A stretch of DNA of 64,000 nucleotides, from NCBI GenBank assembly GCA_022606135.1, contig JABYQN010000001.1, positions 2,666,001 to 2,730,000 of the forward strand, in the 5' to 3' direction. Positions 11,817 to 24,319 of the stretch are shown here, piece by piece. Position 1 is the stretch's first letter; the number at the start of each line of letters is the position of its first letter. The position numbers were made by a program, and so were the translations under genes. The stretch comes from Fomes fomentarius (taxonomy: Eukaryota > Basidiomycota > Agaricomycetes > Polyporales > Polyporaceae). The notes below the pieces were generated by a model. That model saw only the letters and a program-made list of their open reading frames with translations, did no database searches and was not told the origin of the DNA.

Positions 11817-13153
11817 GACCCCTCAAGTACTTTAGTATCCGTAGAATATTAGGTGCATATTTGCATCCCTACCCCCTCCTCTTTGCTATGATAATACTGC
11901 AATCGCATACCGCATTGTTGTCGCACACACGATATGCCCATGCTTCGTAGCGTGTGCCTTCATACGGGAGGGTGATCCGTTTGTGAGTGATCTGTTGTAT
12001 GCCATGCAACGGTGATCCCTTTTTGGGTTAACGTACACAAAGAGTAGGCTCGGGGTGCATGAATAGCGGGGCGACTCCATCAAGCAAGTAAGTGGGTCAG
12101 ATACACATTGACCCCGTTACAGTATATAAAATTGAGACGCTCTTCGACACGGGGAAAACAGCGGGATCTACGGGTAAATGATGATTCTGTCCACCGTATC
12201 ACCGTTAACCCTTGCACGTTTGAGATCTACCAGAGGCTAAATGAGCAGATCCTTGTCGCGGATCCTGGTACAGATGTCAGCATAATGGAGTACATGGCCT
12301 GGACCATAGTAAGGAGGCACGGGTATAGTCCCCCCCTCGGGCCTCTCCTTGCGATTCACAGACATACATGGGGCAGTCGTACCCTCACAACGAACCACCC
12401 CGCTCACGCCGAGCCTTGATGGCCTTGCCAAGTGCAGTGACCTCCGCAAGCACTACTTCTGCTTTTGCTTCTGCTTCTCCTCCTTGTCTTCCTCGACCTC
12501 GCGCTTCGTCAGGCCGTCAAGAAGTCATGGCGCCTATGCCCACCGATCTGCGCCAGTCTACGCCGCGTTCTTGTTATTTGAGGACACTTGCAAGATCGAT
12601 GGGCGATGGGCATAGCAATCCTTGATTCAATAAATACGTTGTAGACGGTGGCGCTCCGAGTCATCACCTTCACCAGGGCCTCCGAGGGACATACTTACTG
12701 TCACATATGAAGAGCATTGATTTCATCGCGATGTGGCGTATATCGCGGAGTGCTCGATTGGCACTGTAGATCTTCACAAGGAAGCTTTTGAACGGTCATC
12801 ATACCGCTCGGAAGATGGGCGCCTGAGGAGAAGCCGTGACCGGCAGTGGGAGATTGGAGTGGTACTGAAACGCCTTTCCAATCAATTGATTAGAATCATC
12901 GTCACATTCCGACAGAAGACGGGGAGCACTCGCCCGTCAAGCCATCATGCACCATGTGCGGCAGCGAGTAAGTTGAACTTGTGAATAAAGCCCACCTAAG
13001 CGCTCTGTAAGCGCCTGTTCACAACTACGTCACTTACTATAAAAGGCGCAGGATTCTCTGGCAATTGGTCACCTTGCTCTCGCTTTTCTGACTTCAGATT
13101 CACTACTACAACATACTCATCAGGCGCATACACATAATTGAAACTCAGGCAAA
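11817..13153. other. Gene-poor region
   Basis: About 1.3 kb between TOM40 and the ABC ATPase gene. Two overlapping frames at 12349-12625 (+) have Ser/Ala/Pro-rich or Phe/Cys-rich low-complexity translations. On the minus strand a frame ending near 12450 reads LTKREVEEDKEEKQKQKQK and looks like a charged protein tail, but a stop lies just upstream and no start can be attached. I cannot support a gene here. Confidence 0.4.
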
Positions 13154-14224
13154 ATGTTCGGCGCCCCGATGCTTGAGTTGATACGGCTTGGCTGCTTCAA
13201 GCAAAAGGGACAGCCCATCTTTGCTGATGTCAACCTAGTTCTTAACGAGGGCGACATCCTCGTTCTGCAAGGGAAGAGCGGATCTGGGTAAGTTGGTGAT
13301 CTCACACAATTAGATAGCCGGTTATAAACTGATGGTCCACTCAAACAGTAAATCAACTCTGCTGAAATGTGTATCCCATTTGAATATTTATGAGGGCGAG
13401 GTATTGTACAGAGGCCAGTGCGTACAAACCGCGACGCACTTGCTTCGTAACTCACCAGTACTTTCCAGAACACCACAATTTTATGGTATGAGCTGGCGAA
13501 CCTCCTAGCCACACTCGAAATACTGACCTATCTCAGGCATACCGAGCTATCGTACCCGCGTGTTGTATGTCCCGCAACGAGCCTCCCTCCTGCCGGGGAC
13601 CCCGCGGGATTTCCTTTCTACAATGTACACCTTCGGCGTCCACAAGGCAAGCTCTCCATCCAAGAGGGCCTCTTCCACTTTTGCCAACGCACTTGGTCTC
13701 AAACCCGACCAGCCAGATTTGTCCGGTCATGAGGCCTTCGTGGTAGCCGAGTCATGGGGTGTTCAGAGGGAACTCTGGGATAGAACGTGGGCAAACCTGA
13801 GCGGCGGAGAAGCGCAGCGCATTGTCCTCGCGATCGCGGTCGGGATGGGAACGGCGGAAGTCCTCCTGCTGGATGGTGAGTGCAGCGTCAGTCTCGTACC
13901 AAGACAGTCCACTGTGGGAGGGGTTTGTGTCGAACCTAAGTGCAGCGGCGTCTTGAACCCCAAGTTGCCATCTCCGGTCCGAGCATCACTTAGCATTGCT
14001 GACATGATGTGTGTTGTGCGGCAGAACCTACGTCTGCGTTGGACTCGGAGTCTTCTGGGAAGATAGAGAAGCATCTTGCAGCTGAGGTCAAATCGTCTGA
14101 CTCGAACCTCAAGGCGATTATTTGGATCACGCATTCGCCGGAGCAAGGCCAGCGCGTCGGCACGCGCTTCATTCGCGTTACATCTGGAGGTTTGAGCGAG
14201 GAGGTAGAGGATCCTGGTGTCTGA
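13154..14224 (+). CDS. Single-domain ABC-type ATPase
   Basis: Start ATG at 13154 (MFGAPMLELIRLG), stop TGA at 14222-14224, about 240 residues after removing introns at 13288-13348, about 13419-13469, 13484-13537 and 13876-14024. One nucleotide-binding domain with all motifs: Walker A GKSGSGKST (split by intron 1), Q-loop region VLYVPQRASLLPG, signature NLSGGEAQR, Walker B EVLLLDEPTSALD (split by the last intron) and H-loop WITHSPEQ. No membrane segment is fused. It resembles the bacterial YbbL/FetA and plant STAR1 type ATPase that pairs with a separate permease; no permease gene is in the window. Substrate unknown. Confidence 0.85.
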
Positions 14225-14360
14225 ACCCACAGATGCATTGGGTGTGTTTTCCCTCAGACATACATAAGATGTGTAGAGGTGGTCAACAATCAAGTAGGAT
14301 TAATTCACGTGCTGGATGAGGTACGCAATACATGTCAACACACATGCTGTCCAGCTCCAT

Positions 14361-14453
14361 GGTCCCTTAGCTCAACTGGTCAGAGCTTTGTACTTATAGG
14401 GTTATCTCTGCCTTGACATGCAAGGGTTCCGAGTTCGATCCTCGGAGGGACCA
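14361..14453 (+). tRNA. tRNA-Ile (anticodon UAU), with a 19-base intron
   Basis: Acceptor stem GGTCCCT pairs with AGGGACC, discriminator A at 14453. D arm GCTC...GAGC; anticodon stem TTGTA/TGCAA; T arm CCGAG-TTCGATC-CTCGG. The loop reads CTTATA, giving anticodon TAT, then a 19-base intron starting GGGTTATC directly 3' of position 37, the canonical site. Fungal tRNA-Ile(UAU) decodes the rare AUA codon and often carries an intron. A run of five T follows at 14461-14465 as pol III terminator. Confidence 0.92.
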
Positions 14454-14578
14454 AGAACAATTTTTCTTCTGGCGAAGCTCCATGAAGACGTGATTACAAG
14501 AAATACATACATGTATGGATGTGACAGGAGTACAGTATAGTATAGAGTCCAGAACAAAAGACAATCTATGTCATACAT

Positions 14579-16919
14579 CTATGGACGCGCCGGCGCTTTG
14601 CCCTTATCTACATGAGTCGACGAGGATGGCGCAGCAACAGCAGTATTCGCAGTATTTGCGGCAGTCATATTAACTGCAGGTGTCCTCATCCTGTCCACCC
14701 AGGCAGAGATGGCTTCGACGGATCGCATAGTGGGCGAAATCTGAGACATGACAGCACCACTGACCTCACCAAGTTGCTCCCTCAGCATCTTGTCGACCTC
14801 CGATTGTAAATCCCTGAGCAGAGGCTGGATATCATCGCGCACGGCAATCAATAGGCGTGGTCTGACTGTCTCGATGATAGCAGCCGCGGATGGCGGCTCT
14901 GGAGGGGGCGGAAGTCGCGGCTGGGAGATAAATGCGGTCACAGCAGCGCGGAGCGCAGTTAGCTCCTGCGACCTCGACTCTAGTTTGTGCGTCATCTGGG
15001 AGTGGTGTTGTTGCATCTACACACACGCGTTGGCATAGAAGTAAGATACGTAGGAGCTAACGGGGCAAGAGTATCGTCTACATACCTCTGCGATCTGCTC
15101 TCTCAATTTCTCGTTCTCCGCACACAACTCCGTATTCCGCTTGTCCTGGCCTTCGCCATCCAGCTTGAGCTGAGCAAGCCCCGACGTGACCGCGGCGGCG
15201 TTCGCCTTCGCCTGAAGCATATCACTCTTAAGCTTCTCGACGCGCTCGGTGAGCTCATCGTTGGTAGCCGAGCCTGCACCTTTGCCTCTGGTGAGGCCGA
15301 GGTAGTCCAGCTGCGTCTCCACCTCGTCCGCGACCTTGTCATCGTACTGCAGCATGTCGTTCTCCACACCGACAACGCGACCCTCCAGCGCGGTGAGCAC
15401 TTCTTGCAGGCGATCGAAGTCGGCTGCAGTCGGGTCCGACACTTTCGTGGTCGGTTCTGAATTCGTCGCAGTACCGTCCATGGAGAGGCGGCGTCGTTTC
15501 TTCGGCCGGGAGGTTGACTCGGGCTGGACTACATCCGCTTCCGCCTTAGACGACGCGGGGGCAAGGGGAGTAATGGTAATGGGAGTTTGCAAGGGTAAGG
15601 CGGCAGCCTCAAGTTTGGTGACCTCCTCGAAGAGTGCTAAGACGTCTTGCTGCAAGCTGGATTGGGTATCGGTCATTTTGGCGAAGATTGCGTCGCTCTG
15701 TCGCGTCTCGGCGGGTGACACAAAGGTGTATTTGGTCGGTATGAGTTTCGCGAGTGTAGCACCAATCTGCGCCTGCTTGTCTTGCACCCGTTGCCTCGCG
15801 GTAACGATTGTGTCGTTCATCGCCTTCTTGTCGTCTTCCGGGAGTGTATCCCATTGCGTAGACTTTGTCATGCGCTCGAAGTTCTGGACGTCCCCTTGCA
15901 GCTGCAGGAGCTCGGTGCGAGCGAGCACGGACTCGGATAGCACCCTAACGCGACCGAGACGAGATGTTGTTGAGGTGTGTGGCGCGATGAAGAAAGGACG
16001 TAGGACTCACTTGATCCGGTCGACCCATACCTGACGCTTCTCCTCCTCCTTCAGCTCCTTCGCTTCGCGTCGAGTTTCAGAGGGCGACCTGCTCCTGCGG
16101 TCCCGAGATCGGCTTCTGCGACTATCCCTACCCCGCCGAGAGTCGTCGCGCCGCCTGCGGTCGTCCTCCTTCCTTCTATCATCTCTCCTCCGCTCGTCGT
16201 CTCTTCTTGTAGAGTCATACCGCCTGTCATCCTCTCTGCGCCTATCATCCTCCCTCCTCTTCTCGTCATCGCGGTACCTTGACCTTGACCTTTCGCTCTG
16301 CTCCTCTCTCCTGCGGTCCGAGCTCGGCATACCTGAGAAAGATGACCTATGTATACGGTCGCGGTAATCAGCGGAGGACGAGGCGATAGAGTCGGCCGGG
16401 GAGGTGTCGCGGGGAGCACGGCCGTAACGCGTGCGCGAGTGGTCTTCGCGATCACGGTCTGAAGCTTGTACAGAAGACGCGCTCGTGACGCGTTTAACTT
16501 CTCTGCCTGATCCTCTCGGCGGCAAGTTGTTTGTGGGCGGCGGCGGCGGGGCCGTGGGCGCAGGCGGGGGTGGTACCGAAGGTGGTGGGGGTGGGCCAAA
16601 GGGTGAAGACGATCGCGCACTGTGTGATGGAGGGGGCGGCGGAGCCCGCATTGGACCGCGGCGGGATGAATAAGCAGTAGCCCATTGTGCATCGTCGGGA
16701 TGCGCGAAATGACAATGCGGACCCTCAGGACAACCCGACTCGTTCTTCCCTCGTGAGATTGGCTGCCCGTCTTCCCCGTAAAACTGCACGTACACATTAA
16801 CGACCTATTCAAGAAAAGGGATGTACAAGCACGGGAATAGCGCCAGGACAAAACGTACAAAACACCTTCGTCTTTTCATCATATGCGAGGGTAGTGGCAT
16901 CAGCAGGTGGCCGGTTGAC
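14579..16919 (-). CDS. Arg/Ser-rich zinc-finger protein with coiled coils (5' end unresolved)
   Basis: Minus-strand gene, stop TAG at 14579-14581. The first segment I can place reads DATTLAYDEKTK at about 16860-16900 and continues after an intron into NVYVQFYGEDGQP and a CCCH-like GCPEGPHCHFAH. Only three of the four usual ligands are visible. Then come long proline runs, an RS/RD/RE-rich stretch (16050-16450), and two coiled-coil stretches (about 15017-15950 and 14579-15016) around a basic PKKRRR signal. This points to a nuclear RNA-binding or splicing-related protein. Upstream exons beyond 16919 are probable but I found no start codon that joins in frame; the gene must begin before SPB4's 3' end at 17165. 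Confidence 0.65.
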
Positions 16920-17164
16920 CTGTGGCTAGGGGGTGGGGGTCAAGTAGTCGTACAGTAGCAAGACAAAGGGCGTGCAAGAGGGTATCGGGTTAAATGTATA
17001 GCGTCGGACTTCGGAGAGGGATCTGCTTTGTCGATCGCATTCGGAGTATCATATATCATGCCTCAACTGCGCGCGGAGGTGAATTTAGAACCCAGAACAA
17101 AGTAACGACTACATCATGTCGCAGATATATACGATTGGAGACCTCATCCCGAAAATTACAACCC

Positions 17165-19690
17165 TCAGAGGTTGGCAAACTCAGCGTCGAACTCGTTCTG
17201 GGTCAGCTGTCCCTTCTTCACCCGTTTGGCCATACGCTCTTCTCTGGCTAGATCTTCCCAGTCATCGCCCTCAACCTCGTGCTCGTCCCCATTCTCTCGA
17301 TTCCGCTTGGTACCTGCCTCGACAGCGGACTTGGCCTGTGCCTTCTCCCATTTCTTCTTGCGATCTTTCTTCTCCCGCCGCTTTTCTTTCTCCTCCTGTT
17401 TCCGCACCTTATTGCTCCATGCCCCGTTAGTTGTCTGCTTCGCGGCTCGTTCTTCTTTACTTCGCTGTATGTCTTCTCCACTTGGCGAGGGCTTGGACGC
17501 TTCTGCGAGACGCTTTGCCTCCTGTGCTGTGTCTAGATAGGCATACGTATCCCACTGCATCGTGTGATACAGTAAACTAGTCAGCAAAAAGGGCGACAAT
17601 AGCAACATCGCCACGCACGTCGACCTCTCCGTCAGTCCAGCCGTCACGGGATATATTCTTAAGTTCAGGCATACGTGGGAGACGAAGGAGTCCGAAGCTC
17701 TTCGCCAGACCGACAAAGTCCAGGTCCTTGACCCGGAAAATATAGGACGCCTCGTGCTTCGAATACGCGCGGACAAACGATACGAACGCCTTCGCAGCCT
17801 GTGCATTACGTGAATACGGAGGTGGTCGGAAAGTCAACAGATGTAGCACAAACCTTGTCGTGCAGCGCACGATCCATGAGGACCTTCTTCCGAATCGTTT
17901 CAGTCACAGACGACACTTCAGGATCTTCAAAATCCATATCCATGCCGTCTCCTGACGCGGGAGTGCCATCGTTCAAAAATCGCGGCCGTGCCTTCAACGG
18001 GATCTTGCGGACGGCCATGAAGTCGACGTAATCGACCTCACGCCCGACTAGAAGTACCCATGCCGTACCGCTTCGGCCTGCCCGCGCAGTGCGACCACAG
18101 CGATGTGAGAACGACTTCGTGTCTGTGGGAGGGTCGAACTGTATGACGACATCGACGTCTGGTAGGTCGAGGCCGCGCGCTGCGACGTCTGTTGCCAAAA
18201 GTATCGACGGTGACGAGGGAAGGGCAGTGGAATATGTGAAATTTGTTAGAGTTTTCGTGCGAGCATTGGGGGGGAGATGACCATGCAACGAGAATAGTGT
18301 TGTGTTGGGGGGTAGAAGAGGTGTGAGAATCTGCAACAGATTGAACATCAACATATAGCAGACGGCAGCCTGAAGACTTACACGGTAAAAATAATCCACA
18401 CATGCACAGGTGGCGAAGTATACTATGAAGCGTGACGACTGTTGCTGTTCTACCTCGTGGCGGACGATTCGTGTGAGCTGCAGCGTCTTTTCAGACGCGG
18501 AACATGCCATGTAGTAATTCTGCAAACTGATCGAGAATTGTTAGCTTTCACACATACATCCTGTGCCAACCTGTGTCAATTACAATCAACCTACTTGGCA
18601 GGTATTCGCCGTTCTTCCACAAGCTCCTTCTCAACCTTGGAGCCATCCGCCGACTTGCCCTTGGTCTTCTTTGACTGCACTTTGACAACGATTCGCGCGG
18701 GATTCCGCAGGCCAACGCGGACCAGCTCGGAGAGCGCATCCGCGTCGGTCATGGTTGCACTGAATAACCCCGTCCGCCGTTGTTTTGGCAGGTGTGTGAG
18801 TATGCGAGTAATCGTCACCTGGAAACCGAGGTCGAGCAGTCTGATACCGACTGATGAGAGCAGTCGCATGCTGGGACGATCTATAAAAGCGTACCGATCT
18901 GCCTCATCTAGTACCAATATCTCGAGCTCTTTGACGCTCACAACGTTCTTCCCTTTCCCAAGAAGGAATTCTTCGACACGCCCGGGTGTTCCGACAACGA
19001 CGTCTGCACCCGTTGAAAGAAACCGCTCGATGTCTTCAGCGGGTGAAGAGTCGGACGAGATGATGAGTAAGGGGGTGGATATTCCGGTACGGAGTCAAGC
19101 TGCACATTCGAGCCGGAGGGTTCGTCGGACGAAGGTGAAGAACGGTGAGAGGAAGGCTGGGAAGACAAGAATAACGAAAATATGGAATGAATCTGGGTCG
19201 CCAATTCTCTGGGAAGCGGGTATGTCAGATAGGTCAAGGAAGGACGATATCCATTATATGAAGAGGCTAGTTACGTCTGGGTAAGTCGAGCCATGCATGC
19301 GGGAGCCATATGCATCTCCCAGGTACCTCGTTACACCAATGCCGAAAAGGAGTACACACCTTGTTGGACTGATCACAAGTGCGCCGATCTCATTTTTAGC
19401 TAGCTTCCTGTCCCTACGAACCAATTTTTCCAAGATCGGAATCACAAAGGCGAGTGTCTTGCCAGAGCCTGTCACAGCCTCAACCACAACGTCCTTGTGG
19501 CGCATGAAGAGGGGAATGGTGGACGCCTGGACCGGTGTCATTTGAATGTGTCCCATGGAATGGATAACATCTAGACTAAGTAGAAGTCATGTCGGCTCAA
19601 CCAGGGATGGTAGAGATAGACATACATCCATGGTGTTAAGGGAGTTGAGAGAGACTCCCATTTTCCTGCGAAGGCAGTCGACGCAGCCAT
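17165..19690 (-). CDS. SPB4: DEAD-box RNA helicase SPB4 (DDX55 family)
   Basis: Start ATG at 19690 ([14 protein letters not shown]), stop TGA at 17165-17167. Helicase motifs in order: Q motif MTPVQAST, motif [18 protein letters not shown] across an intron, [21 protein letters not shown] interrupted by an intron then [25 protein letters not shown] and [13 protein letters not shown]. The SPB4-type C-terminal domain ([20 protein letters not shown]) and a Lys-rich tail follow. The protein acts in 60S pre-ribosome assembly. Oddity: in the exon between ELATQ and GTPGR, the frame changes at a run of five G on the plus strand (19071-19075). One more base would restore a normal [20 protein letters not shown] segment. 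Otherwise the gene looks intact. Confidence 0.92.
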
Positions 19691-19976
19691 GGTCGCCGAA
19701 GTCAAGGGACCACTGTGAAGTTGTTGAGCGCCTGTGCATCAGAGACGCACGCAAACTGACACGGATGTCACGTGTCACGAGACGCGTGACGTGACGGTTG
19801 AAACAGTTCTGCAAGCGAAGGAGCGCTCTTCTTCGAGTTCTCCAGGGACCGCGTCCTGTACAGGCTCTGGTCATCCCCCAGGCACGCCCAGCATCGTCCT
19901 CTGCTCGCTGTGCTCACTTCCAGCGGCCTCCCCTCCTCAAGGCTCGAGCTCCTCTTTCCTCTAGGTCGCTTGCTGG
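19691..19976. promoter_or_regulatory. Divergent promoter of SPB4 and SOG2
   Basis: 286 bases separate the two ATGs. An imperfect palindrome, GTCACGTGTCACGAGACGCGTGACGTGAC, spans about 19767-19795, with a CACGTG E-box (19769-19774) and a TGACGTGAC element. These are plausible bHLH/bZIP sites; binding is inference. Confidence 0.35.
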
Positions 19977-22900
19977 ATGTCTGGTTCTGATGGCGAACAT
20001 CCTCTACGCAAATCACCCTCGACGTTGAGAAATGCCGCGCTATCTCCTCTGCCTTCTCTCTCCCTCACTCGAGACCATTTAACCGACGCCCTCGCAAAGT
20101 CTCCAGATGGCGGCGCAACCCTTGACCTGGCGTACAAGGGTCTTACCGATGTCGGAGAGTCTGGAGCAGAGGAACTCGCCACGGTCGGTCAGGACGATGA
20201 CAACGTTACGGAAAGTCCTGTAATACGGTATGATCGTCTTCCCGCATACTCCTTTGGCCTCTCCCAGCGCTTTACACGCGTACAATAGAATCGCTCTTGC
20301 GCACAACAGACTCACGACCCTACCTATGGCGTTCTCCCTATTGTCTCGGCTGCGTTATCTTGTCCTCAAGAACAACAACTTCTCTGTCTTCCCTGACGTC
20401 GTATGTAAACTTCGCCGTCATGCGTACTCGCTAATTAAGCAGCGTGCCCCAGCTCACTGTAATGCCCTCACTGGAAATCCTTGACATCAGTCGGAACAAG
20501 ATCAAGCGTCTCCCGTCACAGCCAGGATCTCTCGTCAATCTACGGGTACGGACACTTCCATTCCTGTCCTCCTTCATGCCATCATGTACATCCATGTGCG
20601 AATACGCACCAAGAGTAAAGAAACCGACCTGGGTACAGGGAGGTTTTATGTGCATGGCTGTGTCGTACAGAACTAAAGGACGCCTCTTCCGCGTGGCATG
20701 GGATTTGCGCTCTTGTCTGAGTTTGGGCGACAGACGTCGTGCATTAGGCCATGTCTCCCCTCGCGTGGATTTTGCGACGCATTTGTTCTGGCACTGGCAC
20801 TAGCATCACGTACATCATTCTTGGACGTCAGCACATGTCCGAACTATCTGACACCTTGGATTTCCCATAATAGGTTTTTTCCCTCGCACGGAACAAGCTT
20901 CACCGACTACCCCCATACCTGGTCCAGTTCCACCAATTGAATTTGTTGAAAGTGGATCAAAATCCGCTGGAATGGCCGCCAGCTTCTGTACTCGCTCCGG
21001 GCAGGGATACCAACGATCCTCAAGCATTGGCCGAATGGGTCCGACATCTACAGTCATGGCTAGAGGAAAATACCGCTGCAACTGGTGAACGCAAGTCTAG
21101 CGACGATTCCATGTCTAGTGAACTTGGCAACGATTCTTCTTCGAGTTTGTGAGTATTCAGCTAAGCCGATCCAAGCCTGTACCTAATGATACCTCAGCTT
21201 GGATGCACCACGCGGAGACCGGACGCCTTCTGTAGTTTCCGAATCTCTATATCATGCACGCTCGTATTCTCTCGAGTCCGACGCCTCCTCGTATTTCCAC
21301 CTCGACCGTTCTCCGGGCCCCTCCCAACCACCAACTGAGGAAGCTCCTCGGCTCCACCTGGACCCCTTCTTCACGCATATATCGAAGAGCACCTCTCCCT
21401 CCCCTCGATCTCCTGAAGCAGCGATCTCTCCTCTGGACGATCGTGTCTTGACAAACGGTACCCATGCCAATGGCGTACAAGCGGGTCATGCACGTATACC
21501 CTCACACGCCCATGTGAATGGTAATGGTACCACCAAAGTACCGCTGAAAGGCGTTGCAGCTGCAAAGAAGAGCATGTCTGATTTCAGACCAGCTCGCCTC
21601 CATCTCCCCAATGGGACACCACAGCGTTCTGCGACACATGCAAATGATCACTTCCCGAGGTTTGTACATGCGACTTCCTGATGCATGCTTGTCCTCACAA
21701 ATCATCAGCTTCATACATCAACACCTCACTTCCATTACCGATGAGCCTGTTTCCGCGTCTCCCATATCTATCGACCGCCCTGTGCCGTCCATGGACTGCG
21801 AGCGAAACTCGTACTTTCGTCGACTTTCCACCCTATCTGCCGCAACAATATCGAAAGCGATTCCGGGGTCCCTTCTGGCTGTGATCGATGCTGTCCGAGG
21901 TATTCTCTTCGCGCTGTCTCAGATCTATCAGACACTCCAGCATTATACTGTCTATGCTATCGACGAGCGCCTGTCTGCCGTGCTGCAGAAGGTCCTTGGA
22001 CCTGCAAGCGCGTACATGTCACAGCTCATCCACGCTCTTGATCGGTTCGACGCTGGGAGCAGGCGAGCGCTGCCCACTCCATCCATATGTCGGGCTGTGA
22101 TTGAGAGTTGTAGAGACAATGTGACTGTCTTTGGAAAGGCAGTCGGCATGCTCTCGCTACAGCTGAAGGTCCTTGCCAAGCACGACGACGTACGGTATAC
22201 ACGGCAGATGCTGCTCGTTCTGTATGGCGCCATGTCGGAGATTTCGGCTGCATGGATGTCAATGGCACAACACATCGATGCGGTCAAACCCTACCTCTGG
22301 GAGACTCGACCCCCGCCAGTTGCGAAATCGTATGGCTCGAAGACAACACCATTGCGTCCGGCGAGCGTGGACAAATCGCGATCGCCAGCCTCCGCACCCC
22401 CCGTGACATCGTCGACATTCTTACCCTCGCAGCAGCAGCCGGAGACCCCTCAACGGGCTCATCTCCGGACGAACACAGCGCAGCGCTCACTGGATCTTGG
22501 AAAGGTGCATATCAGTCGACGACATGCAGGTTCCTTCAGCTCGAAAGATGTCGAGATTGGGAAGATGCTGCCGTCCTACGTGGACCCTCCTCCTTCGCTC
22601 CCAACCAATGTCAACCTGGATCGTCTCATTCTGAATGGAGCAGTGCACTCGACACCGACGCCTGCGATACGGACAATGCGGCGCCTTGTACTTCCGCTCG
22701 GTCAGCAGCCGCAGGATCCGCAGAATGGGAGTCACTCACGGCAGGGTTCACAAAGCTCGTTGCTTGGGGCGTCGAACTCCTCTCCCGCGCTCGGTGTTTC
22801 TGGGACGAGCACATTGGTCGATAAGGAGGTCATAGGCGCGATGAAGGCTGCTGTGGAGGCCGCGCCCGAGATCTGGGAGATGATGGACGAGGTGCTCGAC

Positions 22901-23591
22901 GCGGAGGGTGCAGATGCAAAGGACGACTTCCGGGAAATGCTCGGCCGGGCCAAGGACGTGACCGAACGTCTGAGGGGGAGTATCGCAGCTGTGCAAGAGG
23001 TGGTCCACTCGCAGGCCGTGGATGGGAAAGCGCTCCACGACGACGCGCACATATTCGTCAAGGTGAGTGTGTGCGTCCCGTTCCCGCAGCCTCGTGTCCT
23101 CCACCCCTCCGCTCTCGGCCCACCTGTGCTCCGCAGGATGGTGCTACCGGCAGGCGGTTATCACCCTCGCCCTTCCTCGCCCGTGTCCATGCTGCGTTGG
23201 TTCTGTCCGCTCGGAGACTGACCCCTTGTATCACTACTAGACTGTTATCCAGCTGTCGAATGCGATCAAGACGCGCGGGACGTCTTCCGCAGCGTCGATT
23301 GCGGCTGGTCAGGGCACTCAAGCGCCAAATCCGTTGTCGTCGACGCTCCGGACGAAGATGGTGAAGCTCACGAACGCGACGCAGGAGTTCGTGATGCTTC
23401 TCCATGTCTCCTCGTTCTCCCCCGCGCCGACGCCCGGCCTGCGCTCGTACTCGCCGATGGTCGGCCTCGCAGCACAAGCGTCACCACTTCCTACGCCCTT
23501 ACTCACCCCGGGGCTGGAGGACGGGCGATTGGGGTCGAATCTGTCTCGAAATCGCAGCGGCACTCCATTTGGCGGCTCGAAGTTGCTATAG
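19977..23591 (+). CDS. SOG2: Leucine-rich repeat protein SOG2 (RAM signalling network)
   Basis: Start 19977 (MSGSDGEHPLRKSP), stop 23589-23591. After a Ser-rich N-terminus come leucine-rich repeats: IALAHNRLTTLP, LRYLVLKNNNFSVFP, LEILDISRNKIKRLP, FSLARNKLHRLP, LLKVDQNPLEWPP. Then a long low-complexity linker, and the SOG2 C-terminal helical region from about 21700 (SQIISFIHQHLTSI, AVIDAVRGILFALSQIY, SRRALPTPSICRAVIESC, ... KLTNATQEFVMLLHVSSFSP). SOG2 works with the NDR kinase Cbk1 and Mob2 in polarised growth and cell separation. One intron, about 20547-20873, is near 325 nt, much longer than the usual 50-65; another of about 190 nt lies at 23062-23251. Confidence 0.88.
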
Positions 23592-24319
23592 TCCGGCGGC
23601 CTTTGCATGTGCTAGCTTCCTTTAATCGCTGGCGGAACTCGTATCAATTGCAGCTGCCCCAGTGCACGAGGAAACAAGGGACGTCCCGCGCAGAAAGTCT
23701 CCCATCACGGGTATGGGTCGTTCAGGGATGGAATGCTGTGGTATACTGGCGCTTTCGACAGCATTCTCGACGTAATGTTCGGGAACACTTTCGGTCGCTC
23801 GGTCGACATAACTTATCTCCGCTAATCTTCGGTTTCGCATTTCTTCATATCATCGTTCATACGTACTCGTACTCTCTCATACGCCTCCATCGCACGTTGC
23901 ATCTCCTCATGTTGTGTACGTACTCTCACGTCCTAATGTCTCCGTACTCTAGTCAGTCTACCATCGTCTCTTTACTGGCCTGTTATGCGCTCCTTGTGTG
24001 CTGCCCTGTGTAGATCGTGTTTGACACCGATCTCGGCACGGAAACTCATCTGGATCTTTGCACTTGTGTCGCGACATGCAGAATGTTCCCAGGTAGGCCT
24101 TACTTAGGACATCGTTCTACCGGCAATTCCAAAGTAGTCAACGGAACGCATTCATTACGAAGTTCCCGCGATTCCAATAGTATTCAGTGGTAAGAACGTC
24201 GCAGCGACGCTTAACCACATCATCCTCGAAAAGACACCTGACCCAAGAAGCAGTGAGGATATATAACTCAGCCCACTCTACTGGCGAAACGTCCAAATGC
24301 AAGCAAGCATGCATGTCGA
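23592..24319. other. Convergent intergenic region
   Basis: About 730 bases between the stops of SOG2 and the PEP7 homologue. Translations on both strands lack domains. No RNA gene or repeat seen. Confidence 0.4.

Noticed and set aside
11105..11950. TOM40 ending at 11950 as one long frame
   Set aside because: The frame after 11642 has no TOM40 similarity, while splicing at about 11642-11701 gives the conserved tail and an earlier stop.
12349..12625. Two overlapping plus-strand frames in the 11.8-13.1 kb gap
   Set aside because: Low-complexity translations, no recognised domain, no splice partner and no conserved motif; not enough for a gene call.
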